In this document: in pieces, positions 12,360-26,300 of the stretch | Layout: the number at the start of each line of letters is the position of its first letter | Position numbering within the stretch: position 1 is the stretch's first letter | From: Triatoma infestans | Lineage: Eukaryota > Arthropoda > Insecta > Hemiptera > Reduviidae | Assembly: GCA_011037195.1 (NCBI GenBank) | Contig: JAAEAF010002629.1 | Span: 1-64,000 of the forward strand | Reading direction: 5' to 3' | DNA: 64,000 nucleotides | Translations under genes and position numbers: made by a program | The notes under the pieces: generated by a model | Told to the model about the DNA's origin: nothing | Database searches by the model: none | The model's input: only the letters and a program-made list of their open reading frames with translations

Positions 12360-13050
12360 TTTAGGACATTAAATAAAAATTAATAAGAATAAAGAGATAA
12401 TTTCTAATTTTCAGCAAGCACTAAAAAAGGAAACCTTATCACTGCACATATCCTTACATTTTAAAAGTAACCTCTTTGATACCTCACAGATCACATAAAC
12501 ACGTCAACAAAACTATGACCTTGCTAATGATTTCAACTGGAAGCTAGACGATCAAAGTAATCGATAAGAGAACTCGATACCTGATTTATTTCCCCAATTG
12601 TTGGTAACTTGGTTTTTATTTTAATTGCTTATATTACAGAGTTAACTATAAAGTTTTCATTCCAAGAAGTGACTCTATAAAGGACTTTTTACATTATTTA
12701 CAACTCCGCATATTAAACAGAAGAATAGTGTGCTGTTGTCGATTATTGAACTTAAATTTAAGATTCAGCAACTATTTCCTGTCATAATTTTATGAATGTG
12801 AAATATGACTCTCGGACGAGTTTAACCACATTACTATCCACCTCGAACTTCAAAATTTTGCACTTATCAGCTATTTTTTTCCAAAAATTATGGTATTGTG
12901 TACTGTAGAATGCTAATTTTGAAAAATAAATGATTAACTTATTTAGTCAGGAAAAATAAGTTAAGTGACTTTATGTGGTGGATTTTTTTTTTTTTTTTTT
13001 TTTAAGAAACTACGTTATGGCACCAATGGCTTAGATTTTGCTCATTATCA
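12360..13050. promoter_or_regulatory. 5' flank of AP-3 delta gene
   Basis: The region just upstream of the AP-3 delta start should contain its 5' UTR and promoter. I see no TATA or initiator element I can defend; only AT-rich DNA and a poly(T) run near 12986-13003. Confidence 0.3.
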
Positions 13051-13903
13051 CACCATTGAGGTTATTCTCTCTTTGATGTTCTTGGAAGATATTTTTTTTG
13101 TTTTGGGGGCTCAATTGGTTATTTCTAAAAGTACGCATAAAATTCTGTTACCTAGTACTAGGAGAAGGTATTGCGATCATGTCAAATTTTCGAAATTGAG
13201 TATTCTCCAGAAATTTACATACTGTTTTGAGATCCACTGAGGAATGAAAAAATGTTTCCAGCAAATGGTTTGAGTAAATAAAATATCTCAAAAACAACAT
13301 CACAGGAAGCTCAAACTTTGTATTCCGTTTAGGTACTACCACCGCATCTGACACGAAGGTTTCGGGCAAAATTCATAAACTAGAAATGAGATTTTACTGA
13401 ATCGTTTTTTCACAATAATCTAAAAAACAAAAAGCGATTTTGTTTAACTTCCTTAACTAACGCCATTCTTAAATATCGTATCTCTTTTATTTGAAAAATT
13501 TTCCTGAAAAAATTGATTTTTTGGGAGGTTCTGGAGCAGTGGTTCTTAACCTGGGGTGCGTGAGGGCATTTCCAGGGGTGCGCGAAAGTTCAAAAATGTG
13601 AAAAACAAAATACCAACTAGGCGACCGTTTTCTCTTTAATCCGTGGTATCCAGGAACACGGCACCCCCACTTCTTCACTCTCTACCGTCTCACTTCTACA
13701 ATCTCTAGTTTTCCACAAAGTCTATAGACAGCACTGTTAGGTATCTTTTATTTGGATCTTGGCGCGCAAATGTTTAACAATCCTACCAAATCTGATACAG
13801 TGGCAGCTGTGATAAGTCATCAAATTTTTTCTATTGCGGAGTTTTCGCCATTTCGTATGGAAATAGAATTTGAAAAACTAGACTTAGAACAGTTCTGGTG
13901 TAA

Positions 13904-14119
<216 letters not shown>

Positions 14120-14210
14120 AATTTAAATATTGCCTTTTATGTTATGCAGTAAATATACATTGTAAATAAACATGGCATTTATTTAGGCAGTAAATGTTTT
14201 TTCTTAAATA

Positions 14211-15184
14211 AAAAATCTGGTGTGAAACACTCACACAACTTTCTCTTACTCCAGTTCTCAAAATTATAATTGACAAAGGTTACAGTTTGTGCACCAAATT
14301 TAATGAAATTGAAAGAAACTGTTCAGTGTAAAAGCGCACTTCCGGTTTACTGATTTCCTTCAAAGTCGGAATTTTGGCCATCTATTTATTTCTAATTAAT
14401 TTCATTTGGATGATAGAGTTGTATAATCAAGTATGATGCCACTTTAGAGGAAACTGTAACCCTACCGCCTCTCCTAAAGTGCCCTTAAATGAATTTTTCC
14501 AGAGAAATGTTTTATATAAAAGTTGTAGATCTTTGAATGTTTAGTTTGTATGTGAAGTTTCAAGAAAATCGTCGGGGCCATTTTTGAGAAAATCGCAAAA
14601 AGTGAAAAAAATCATTTAGTAAAGTGTTAAAACAAAAGCACTTCCGGTTATCCGATTTTCCTCAAACTCGGAATTCAACAACATATTTAATTCTATTACA
14701 TTATTTAAATGATCGAATGTGCAATAAACTGAAATAGCACTTTAGAGGAAAACCTAACCCCACCCCTCCCCCAAAAGTGCCCTTAAATGAATTTTTCCAG
14801 AGAATGTTTCAAATAAAAGTTGTAGCTCCTTGTATATGTAGTTGATGTGCCAAGATTAAAGAAAATCGTTGGAGCCATTATTGAGAAAAACGCAAAAAAG
14901 TAAAAAAAAAACTAGTAAAGTGGTACTTCCGGTTGAGGAATTTTGACAGATAACGCACAGTCAGTTCACATGGTGATACCAAAACGGAATATAAAGTTTT
15001 AGCTTTGTACGGTTTTTCGTTTTCGAGCTATGCTATTCACATACACACAGACGCACAAACACAGACCATTTGCTAAAAACCACTTTTTTGGACTCAGAGG
15101 AAACGGATATTTCCGGTGAAAACTCAATATCGAAAATTTGACACGATTACAATACTTCCTCTTACTAGGAGTAAGAGAAAGTAA
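14211..15184 (+). repeat. ACTTTCTCTTACT-ended repeat, copy nested in the hAT element
   Basis: Begins AAAAATCTGGTGTGAAACAC, then ACTTTCTCTTACTCC, and ends with the complement GGAGTAAGAGAAAGT. The interior repeats blocks such as CACTTCCGGT and GGAATTTTGGC, with a near-duplicate internal half (14340-14640 and 14636-14950). No coding capacity. Nonautonomous DNA element or foldback is the likeliest class. Confidence 0.75.
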
Positions 15185-15600
15185 AAATACACACACTTTT
15201 TTAAGGGGGTGCTGACACATAAAAGGTAAGAACCGCTGTTCTGGAGGAACAGCATTAAACTTTTCTCTAAAATAACACTTCGGTATTATGCATGGTTTTA
15301 ACACCTAGGTAACATTAAACACACTAGAAGAAGTGGTAGAATTCCAAATTTGAAGAAAACCTGAAGTATCACTACAGTATTGTTTTTTGGGGGGGAATTC
15401 TTCAAAACGACTTGTAATAGCATCTGCACAGATATTATTAACGTATAATTTTATTTGTAATATTTTTCCACGCAAAATTGATTTTAGGTAGTTTTGTGGC
15501 CTTATGCTACGAATGCGTTTTAATGTTACATCCATGTTATTGGCCTATTTTCTGAACTAGAATGGAACTGTTGTATAACCTGTCTTAGATATAAACTTGC

Positions 15601-17331
15601 CCTCCATATCTTTATAATTATGTTCGGACAATGATAAAAATTAGGGGTTCATAGAAAATTTAACGATTGTATTAATAACAAAGTCGTGCGAGCTTATCAG
15701 ATTTTATTTAATTGTTCACATTATTATCGTGATTCTAATTTACTTTTTTCTATGCAAATTTATTGCAGTGTTGAGAATTGGTTTTTGAAAATCGCCTCTA
15801 TGAATGCAACAAGCATAGCTAAAAACGAAAAATCGCAAGAAATGAATTGTTAAAATTCAAATGTACATTATTTAAAAAATTGGTGCAAGAATCTTGCTTT
15901 AATTGAAAACTTCTTAGGGATATTTGCCACACTTCTTCAGGGATTATGGTGTCTCTGAGCTACCCCAGCACAACAACAACAACAACACTTACTTAACGCC
16001 CTCAACACTCACCTTAACATAGGGCCTGCAGAATTAGTCGATATCTACTTGGTTTTAGCGTATGTATCCACAGGCAAACTGGAGCCTATCACTAAAAAAT
16101 ATACATATGCATCAGCGGATTTGGCTTCTACATCAGCCACTATCTTCTACATTGTACATAAAAATCTAATATGTAATAATTATAGTAAGATCCAAAATGA
16201 CGTATGGTAAATGACATTAATGGGTAATAAAAACCGGACATTTGTAGCAACACAAAACTTTTTTGGATACATCTCTAAAGTAACAGTTAATTGGATATAA
16301 AACTAATGATAACATTCTTTCAAACAATCGTTTATTTGCATTAATGGAATGGCACATTAAAGGAATAAAATAAACATTGCTTTGAGCAAATTTACAAATA
16401 TAACAAACATTTGTTTAGATTATAGCTCCGATTGATTCCTTATAATAAACAGTACAATTTCTCACTATAAAACTATAATTTTATGTTAAAACTCCCTACA
16501 AAAATATATTAATGTATTTTTTTGTAATATAATTTGGCATGCTTAATTTAAAAATAATATTAACTGGTTAATAACTAAAGTTAAAAGACTAATTCAATGT
16601 CCATGACATATTTATGGTTCCTAAACACCTTTACGAATAGGTCAGCCAACTCTTCAACGCTCTCATTTTCTTTGAATACCCACACCAAAATAATCTTGCA
16701 GATAACTACTCATTAGCAAAGCTTAGTAAACACTAAAAGTAAGCAAACAAAATGTTTGATTGTTAGTATTGATAAAAATAAATGTTGATACATTCCTTAA
16801 TTCGCCAGTGACTACTCTCAACAATTTTCTCAATAAAATATTTGCTAAAAAACAACTAACTACAACTAAAAAACAAACAAAAATGAACACTATCTTAGGA
16901 AATATTTGACAATTGTATGCCTTAAGTTCATGAAATATAATTTTTTTATAAGATTCAATTTAAAAAATAATATCAATAATAACAAATTTACTATATTTCA
17001 ATTAGAAATATGTTTTCGTTTAATCACAATTTTCTGCTAAAATTTGAATTATACTGAGGGACAAAAGTTTCAGCAATGATTGGTTTGCATGCGAATTTCT
17101 CTTTTACTATATATAGTGTGAACAATTTTTTGTTTAATATCCAAAAAATTAAACATTTTATAATTAATTAAATATTATTTATATCTAGTATTTTATAAAA
17201 TGTAAATTATTCCCAAAATACAGGAACTAATATAAATTTCAGTTTTTTCAATAAATCGTAGCGAATTTTTTCCCTTCACCGGCCAGGGGAAGAGAATGAC
17301 CACTGCATTTTATAAAAAAATGTTCTTATTT
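15601..17331. other. Spacer between the AP-3 delta 5' flank and the CP2-family gene 3' end
   Basis: AT-rich, without an open frame of note. A short (CAA)n tract is near 15970-15990. The part next to 17331 is presumably the 3' UTR of the minus-strand CP2-family gene. Confidence 0.4.
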
Positions 17332-20300
17332 TCAAGTAGATGGTATGCTGTCACTTGAAATGCGTTGATCAGACAGCTTCAGCATCAATTGATACTTATC
17401 TGGACCATCTAAAAAATTATAAATGGTAAAATTACAAATTATAGATTATAAATGCCTTAAATTATTTCATAATCTGGTATCACTTTGTAAAATGACCCTC
17501 AACTTTTTAAACTAGTTTTTATATCATATTGAATTTTAATAGAATTATTAAATATTATGTCACGATCAATTATTAATCAACACAAGTAAATATTCTTTCA
17601 TAACTCTTAGGTTCCTTCTCATACGAAAATGTCTTATCTAACATAAAATTTCACTCTGAAGATGGCGTTTATCAAATGTTCTCTCTCTCTCATTATAAAA
17701 TTTTACAAAAAAAAAAAAAATCTATTAGTACTGTTTTCTACACTGACTTAGGATACTAAAGAAAGAAACGTGATGCACAAGTTAGTTTTAAGAATTAATT
17801 ACTATTCATATTTGTTATGAATAAAAAAACATGTGGAGTGTACCTTGTAGAACATTTATTGTATAAGCCGACTGATCTGGAAGATGAGTAACTAATTCAT
17901 CGGTAATGATAATTTTGATGTTGTTTGGCCCTCGCACATAAACGGCAGTTATTTGGGGTACGGAAAGTCCTAAAGCAGCCGACATTTTATTTATTAATTC
18001 GTTACTGGTACAGGACGACAAGTACACTGCCTGATACACTTGTTCTCTTATGTCGATACATATATATATTGTTAACACAGCTGTCCTAAAAATAAAAGTA
18101 TTTATTTCTTAATACAGTATATGAATTATAAATATACACAATAAACTTTTTTACTAAAATTTATAGCATGCATATTAGTTTTGTTCCAGATCGATTTCGG
18201 ATTTTCATCCATCATCATAACAAATTCACCAAGTTCGTGTAGAGAGTTCACTTCAACGAAATGTTTCTGTAGACTCACACTTGTCAGGAACAAAACTAAT
18301 ATGCATGCTACGACGGATAAAATACGGATATTAATTAACTACTTACCTCGAATGAAGTGCATTGTATAGTCTAATTCCATCAGGCAGTCCGCAAAGTTGC
18401 GTAAGATTATCTTTAGACAATCGCAACAGATCTATTCCAGAATAAGAAGAAAGTGTGGTCAAATGAGAAGAATACCTTATAAAAAGGAAAAACACAATTA
18501 ACAATAATTCGACCTGATAAGAAAATGAAACTTGAAAATAAAAATTATACCTATTTGCCTGGAGCCAGAGAGAGGTTTGTTGAGGGCCCCAAGAAGCGTT
18601 AAATATACTTCCACCACAAAGTGGATTATCAGAATTTGTTTTCTGAAAATATATTAATAAAAATTAATGTAATAGCGATTAACACAGACAATTGTTTATA
18701 GAAATGTATGATATGAACTTAAAGTGGAGTAATCAATATCTAAATATCCGAACTGTTAAAATTAAAGAATAGGAAAAAGCCCATGATCTTTCCAGGAGTC
18801 ACACGTCATTGGCAGATGATTCAAAATCCTTTGTTTTCCACAAGTTTACATTAGAAAGAAAGAAAAAAAACTTTTTACTCTATCTAAAATTTTTCGTTTT
18901 CGACTATCTTTTGTAACGTGGCTTATTGAAGTAATTCACATTTTTTAAAAATAACAATTCAAAACCTTTTGTTTAACAAATAAGCGAGTTCTCTGAATAA
19001 ACATACCAATTTTAAGAAATGGTTTTTTACCCCTTTTGAGAGGTTAGTTAGCTTATATAAAATGAAAGTTAAATTAACTAGGATAATGCATTAACTACAA
19101 TTACCTTATGGATTTTTGTTAGATAATTTAAAATTTTCAAAAATATTTATTTCGTCGACTAATACTCTATATTTGTAGAAAAACGGAGTGAGGATAGATG
19201 GCCTTCCTTTAAAATCCTTTGCTTTAGTATTAGAAAATCATGCAGAGTGTAAGGAACTCAATATTTGCCTATGACCAAGAAGATTAATTTAAAGGAGAAA
19301 TAAGGTAAGACTAAGTCAATGAACAATTAACCATCAATTTCTTGAAAGTTGCCTAAAATTTTAATTATTTAAACTTTTCAAAGAAAATCTGAAAAACTAA
19401 ATTAAGGTGATACAGAATGAAACTTCCTCGGTAATGTTTATAAACAAATGTTTGGCATTGTAACATTTATCATCTATAAGTTACTTATGAAATTTATACA
19501 TTAATAACCAACGGATGCCGGTGTTGTTAGTAAATGAAACTAAGAAATAAAAAATATTGCAATTAATAAAGAACATTTTTGGTAATTATTAAAACAATCC
19601 CTGACAATACTTCGGTAATAAAATAAAGCTTATAAGCAAAGATGAGAAATTTTGAAAAATGATCAGAATAAAATTCTACACTGTCATATATGGTCAGTAA
19701 CCTTGAATTTACCTCAAAAAATGCTTTCAAAAATAATGTCTAGCACAAATTTCTTACCTGAGGTGGTGAATCTGGTGAAGTATTAACGTCAAGCTGAGCC
19801 GGCGAAGTTTCGTCTTTAACTTGTAAAATATTACCTGATGTTACCAAATCGACTTGATGATACTTCGTTCTAGGATACAATCGTAATAAATTATCTATTG
19901 TAATTACATATACTAATCAACATTTTTTAAATTAGAATTCAAATACTAACTTATTTACATCTTTACTTTTCTTCAAATTTATTAGCTTGAAAGCGCGTTT
20001 AAATTTGGTATTGCGAATTATATTCTTCCTATAATTGTTTAAAACTAAAATATCTCGCGAACATTCACCTTTATGCAATCGTTTGAAGACCAACTGCCTT
20101 CTTAGAAGGTGTAATCTCAGTCCTTCATTAAAAAACATACGGTTATAAAATTTAATATTCACTTGTACATCACCTATCCTCATACTTAATGTATACACTA
20201 ACAAGAACATTTTATCTTAAAAGTCTTACGAATGACTAGCAAAGGTAAAATTTATTGAAGGCTATAATCTAGCCCAGGTTATTCTATATGTTTTGCCTAA

Positions 20301-23300
20301 AGGGCCCACTTCTCTCTACTACTAGATTATTTAGTTGGAAAATATACGGATCGTCAGCTAATGTAACTAAAGAATGAAACTTCTTTGGTGGGGCTTGTAG
20401 ACCGACTGGATCCCATTTTGTACTTGAAAAATAAAACCATTGTCTCTTGTGAAAACTGAAGTGACTGTTAAAAACTTTAACAGTAATATGTTGACAACGA
20501 AATAAGCTCATTCGAGACACGTTCCCTGGATGTGAATAAATGAACACAAAACTATTCTTGTTAAGTTTGTAAATACACGTAAAAGAAGATTCTTAGAGAA
20601 CTGAAATCATGAACAAAAAAATACACAACATGGACGGAACCAGTAATAACCAGTCATAGCTGGCTAACAACAGTTACTACGCCTTGCACTACCCCCACTA
20701 CTACCATGATTAGAGTTAAGTTCCTATTCTATGACCAACATCCAAGTTTTTACGCAATCAAAACTGCTGTAATTAACATTATCTATTATTATATACAATA
20801 ATGTATTTTAAGAGCAATCCATTTGGACAACATTACAATTAATAATTATTTTGAGAAAAGTACTTTCTTCGCTGTGAAGATAAGTTTTGCGTGAAATAAT
20901 AATTTAGAATTAGTTAAATAAAAAATAAGCTAATTAGAATTACAGAAATTTTGAACTCATGCTCGACCAAAACTAACTCTAAAAAAGACTGAACATTTTA
21001 TTGGCCAAGAACAGTAACTATTATTAAAACATATTAATAATGCAAATATTAAAGACCAAAGAAACATCCGTCCCGAGAAATATTTGAGACAAGAACTGTA
21101 AAGTATTATAAAACAATTTTAATAATGCAAATATTAAAAAGCAGAGAAATATTTTTATTGGTTCAATTTCCAAAAATATTTTTTTCGAACCAAAATTTTT
21201 TTTTTAGTTTTCTCAAACAATATTTTCTGGCTATTCACAAATTATAAATATATTCAAAAGGCCACGATTGACATTAAAATACTACAAACTATTAGAACAA
21301 ATAAAGAATTCTGTGATTACTGATATATAAAATGTTTTAAAATAATTAAAATGTTTATGCCAACGTCATCACTCTAGAGGAAAAACTTGAGATATAATCA
21401 AATCTAGTAGATTTGGATCAATATTTTTTTTTTTGGGAGATCATTGACGTGTATAATTAAACACCAAAAAGCGAGTTTAAACTTGAATTACAATAGGATG
21501 GAGGGAAGGCAATTCTGGCAGAGAACCAGAAATTAGTCTATCGACAATTATTTTTCAACATTATAGAATAAAAAATCTGGTGTCAAATGCTCTACACTTT
21601 CTCTTACTGCAGTTTACAAATTTCTAACTGACAAATTTAATGAATTTGCGAGTCATCGCTAAAACTGAGAAAACTATTCTGTAAAAACGCACTTCTGGTT
21701 TACTGAATTTCTTGAAACTCGGAATTTTGGCAATTTGTTAGTTTCTAAGTAATACTGTTTAGATGGTAGAATTGTATAATGAACTAAGTTAGTTAGCACT
21801 TTAGAGGAAAGTATAACACTACCCCTCCCCCAAAAGCTCCTTATTAAATGAGTTTACCCGGAGAAACGTTTTAAGAAAAGTTGTAGCTGTTTATTCTTAG
21901 TTTAAAGAAAATCTTTAGAGCCACTTTCAAGAAAATTGCAAAAAGTAAAAAAAACATTCAGCACAATGGTACTTCTCTCGTTCTGGAATTTCGACAGATA
22001 ATTTACTGTCGGATCTCATGTGGATACTAGACGAAATATCAAGTTTGAACACTGCGATTTTTCGTTTTTGTGCTATTCACATACTCACAGACAATTTTCT
22101 AAAAACCATGTATTTGACTCAAAACGTGTATTTCCGGTGAGAACTTGATATCGAAAATTTGACACGATTACAATACGTTCTCTTACAGGAGTAAGAGAAA
22201 GTATATAGATCAATATGGTCACATCACGGAACTTATTTCTCCTGAATGCGAAATTAATTTTTTCAATATATAAATATTGAAAAGTATATTTATATATATA
22301 CCGAAAAGTATATTTATACATACTTTAGAAAAATTTGCAGTAAATGTTATAAAAATAGTAGCATTAAAAAAACAAACAAAAAAAATAGATATTTTTCATT
22401 TAAAATTGAAAAAAGAAACTATACAAAATAAAATAAATGAATATTACAACAGCCTTTAGATTAAAAAATGACTAGGCAATTTTATTCGTTAATTGATTTA
22501 TTTTGATTAGATTAAAACAGATTAGAGGAACTGATAAAAATGACTTTTTAGAGAACTGTTTCTCATAGTTACGAAAAATTACGAAAAACTGGATCCTTAT
22601 GAATCATTTGGAGTGTGATATAAATATAAAATACGTCAGTGGCGCAACTACGATTTGTAGGACCCCGCAAAATCATACTTGGAGACCCCATACAAAAATA
22701 TTACTATTTTTATTTAATAAATGTATATTTACAGCCTCACATTATAAGCTCATTCTTCCCATACTTTTTATTGGCAAAACAGAATTTAAATCATTCATAG
22801 AGAATCTTGTATTGACTCTTTCTGAATTGCCAATAAAGATAGAAATTGTTCTTCCTTCATGCTATTTCTAATATAGGATTTTTGCTACGTTACCGCTATA
22901 GGTAAATTTAGTAATAATATTGTAATTACTTCTGGACAATTAGTCTTCATAAATGATATTTAACCAACAGTAAACATGAAAATTGTTTTATAATAGCTTT
23001 TCTGATTTTATACAATGTTTTAAAATATTAAATTATTAAATATTTAACCAGCATGTTTGTACGTTAAATCATAATAATTTTCTAAAAAGAGCCTATTATT
23101 TTATAATGAAATTTTTAAATGGTTCTAAAGATCGAACGGTACTTATGTAATAACGTATCTTCTAATATATATATAAAATATATTATAATATATATATAAA
23201 ACGTTCCATAACATCGTTATGACGATGGAGAATCCGAAACTGGTCAGGAACAACAAAAATAAGCACGGTAAGGCGTGTAAAATTCCAGATGTTATCCAGC

Positions 23301-26300
23301 ATTACTGAGCCGTCCACAGTTCAACGTTTCGTATCAGTTGGATATGATCAATTTTTTATTAGATGAACTACCAGCCCTCCTGCTCATCCGGTATTCCTGA
23401 TGCATCATTTTTATTTTATTAGATCAACTACAGCCTTGTATATTTAAACTGATTCCTTATAAGCTATGCTATCATCATCACCCATCTTTTTTATTTTGTG
23501 CAATAATAATAAAATGTAGGCATTTGTAAATTTTTCTTCATATTCTTTTATTTGTACAACTAGTATATGTTCGGAGCTCATTTTTTTAATTATTTTAAAC
23601 TTGTAAAATGGATGATGAAGCTCAGTCAGAAAAACAGAATTTCCGATCAGAAAAAACAATTGGTAAATACAAACATATATCAGAAGCAAAAAATATTCAA
23701 GAATTAGAAGTTAATTTATTGCATATGGCTTTTGAAATCTAATTTTTGCCGGCAGCTGCGGGGACATTATTATTATTATTATATTGAAAAGTGGCACTTA
23801 AAACTAGAAATTTCAGATATTTCTTATTCTTTCCAGAAATATATGACAATGAAAACATATTCGGAAATCTAAGATTAATATTCCATATTAATGTTATGAA
23901 GAAATTTGGTGAGGATCGGTCAAGAAAAAACATTCAATTGTGCCTACGTTTCGACAGAGTTTCCTGTCTTTACTAAGGGTAATATATAGAAAGTCGTGAA
24001 GATGTGGAGAAAGAATTTCTGTAGATGATTTAAGACAAGACACTAGTAACTTTTAATTTTCCTTTTTATGTTTCTGGGATGTAACAAATGTGTATGTTTA
24101 AAATTTCTTTCTCCACACCTACACGACTTTCTATACATTAAAGCGTTAATAAAGACTGGAAACTCTGTCGGAACATTGGCATAATTGAATGTTTTTTCTT
24201 GACCGATCCTCACCAAATTTCTTCATAACATATTCATTTCATCAACGGTCAACAAATTCCATATTAATCGCAATAAACGTAAAAAATGCTTTAGAATCAA
24301 TCTCCCTTATCGCCCTATTTATTTACCTAATTAATTTACCTAAATTGGATATTTGGAATTATTTTTAATAAAAATATAGGAAACATGTTCTACCTTTTCC
24401 ACAAATCATTATTTTTATAGCATTAAAAAAACGAAACCCCACACTATATGGAGTTTAAGAGAGTAGATTTCGGAGCAGCATATCCGCTATTATTGTTAAT
24501 AGTATTTGTTGTAATTGTTGTTATTGCTAATTGCAAAAATATAAATTTATTCATTTACGTTTTGTATTACATAGAAATAAGAAAAATAAATAAATATATA
24601 TACAAGTATATGAAACGGCATAACTTCAGGGATCGTTTCCTCTGGGTCAGAACACGTCCTCTGGGTGAGTGTCCGGAAACACTTCGTTCCGAGTTAAACT
24701 CGAAAATAACTCGAAAATCCTAGTTTTATCTATTTTTCACATTTTTCTCAAAAACAGTAAACTTTATCGAAAAATATACTGAAATAAATATTGTAAAAAT
24801 GAAATTTATCTTAATTAATTCAAGAGATAAGCGGCTTTAAAGCTTAAAAACTGCTACCTAAACATACAATTTTGCGATGATTTTATATCTTTTTTGTAAA
24901 TTTTAGTACATTATTGATCAGCTAGAAATGATTTAATGAAGTTAACTTGCAACAAGCAATTAAAATGTACTTTTAACAAGCAATTAAAAAGTAAAAAAAA
25001 TAAAGTGAAATATAGATAAAATAAATTAAAACAAATTACCTTAAATCAGAGAACATGTTGCTCAAAATTTCATTGCTGCTCAAAGGTATGCTCTACACCT
25101 CACCAAAACATGTTCAACTACGGTTCTCATTTGCTGTTCTCGGATTTCGACACAAACAACTCAAATCCGCCTGTGCAAAGTGTTCAGGTTTACGGAGTTA
25201 ACGTAAACTTTTTCTTTAGGGGTCCCCCATTAAAAGAAATCCACTGCCCTTAGATCAGGTTAAAGGGCGCTCAGCTGCGTTCTCGGATTTCCGCAAGGCA
25301 ACACAAATGCTCAGGTTTAAGCAGTTAGCTAAGCTTTTTCTTCAAGAAAAAGAAATCCATTGTAGTACGATCAGGTGAAAAAGCGGGCCAACGTATTTCC
25401 GATCCTCATTCAGAATAAATTTGGTCAAGCCAGCTTCTGAGGTCACGTACATAGGGTGGGTGGAAAACATCCTCAAATCAAGAAAAAAATCTTCCAGTAA
25501 TTATTGGAAGTTTTCAAATAAGAAAATATCAAAAACGTTGTCGCTTGGAGATAGAAAAAGGAGGCCGATCAAACAGCTATCAATTAAACTAATCCAGAGG
25601 TTCTGCTTACATTAGTGTTGGAATGTGTACTCACGAAACATCCTGACATTTTCATGAGCCCAAATTCGGGTATTTCTTATTAAAAATCCCTTTCTCTGTA
25701 AACGTGGCCACACCAAACTGTAGCATTATCCTGCAAATATCAGGATCATCCTCACACTTGTTACAAAGCTAATCACCAAAATTACTTTCTTGTGCAAAAT
25801 CTTGAGGAAGAAGTTCCTGCGCTTATTTCAAATGGGACGGATGCTGACCATTTGCAATAAGAGCTCTTCAAGGGGAAGGGATTAGCCTAGTAGTATCGCG
25901 CTGGACTGCAACGCGGAGGTCCCGGTTCAAGTCCAGCAGTGCTGCCCTTAGATTTTCTCTTCCTACCAGCAGCTCACTGTCCGGTGATGGGCTGTATTGT
26001 CTGTAGTTAGAGAACACTGCTCGGAGCCGGCAGTGCCCTAAGAAGGCTCCGAGGGGCACAAGAGATCTTTCTTTCATAGTGCATATCCCTTAAAAAAAAG
26101 AGTTCTAAATATCGTATTTGTTGGGATACCCAACTGTTTCTTAGCCCTTATACCACTGGTAGGAACAAATTAAATGCTGAATAATAGTTTCTGTACTTTC
26201 TTCATCTCTAAACGCGGACAGTGAGCCAGATGACTTGCTTTCAAGCCAAACTTTTCCTGTTTGCCTGAAATGTTAAAAGCGCTGGGCAATACCCATCTAT

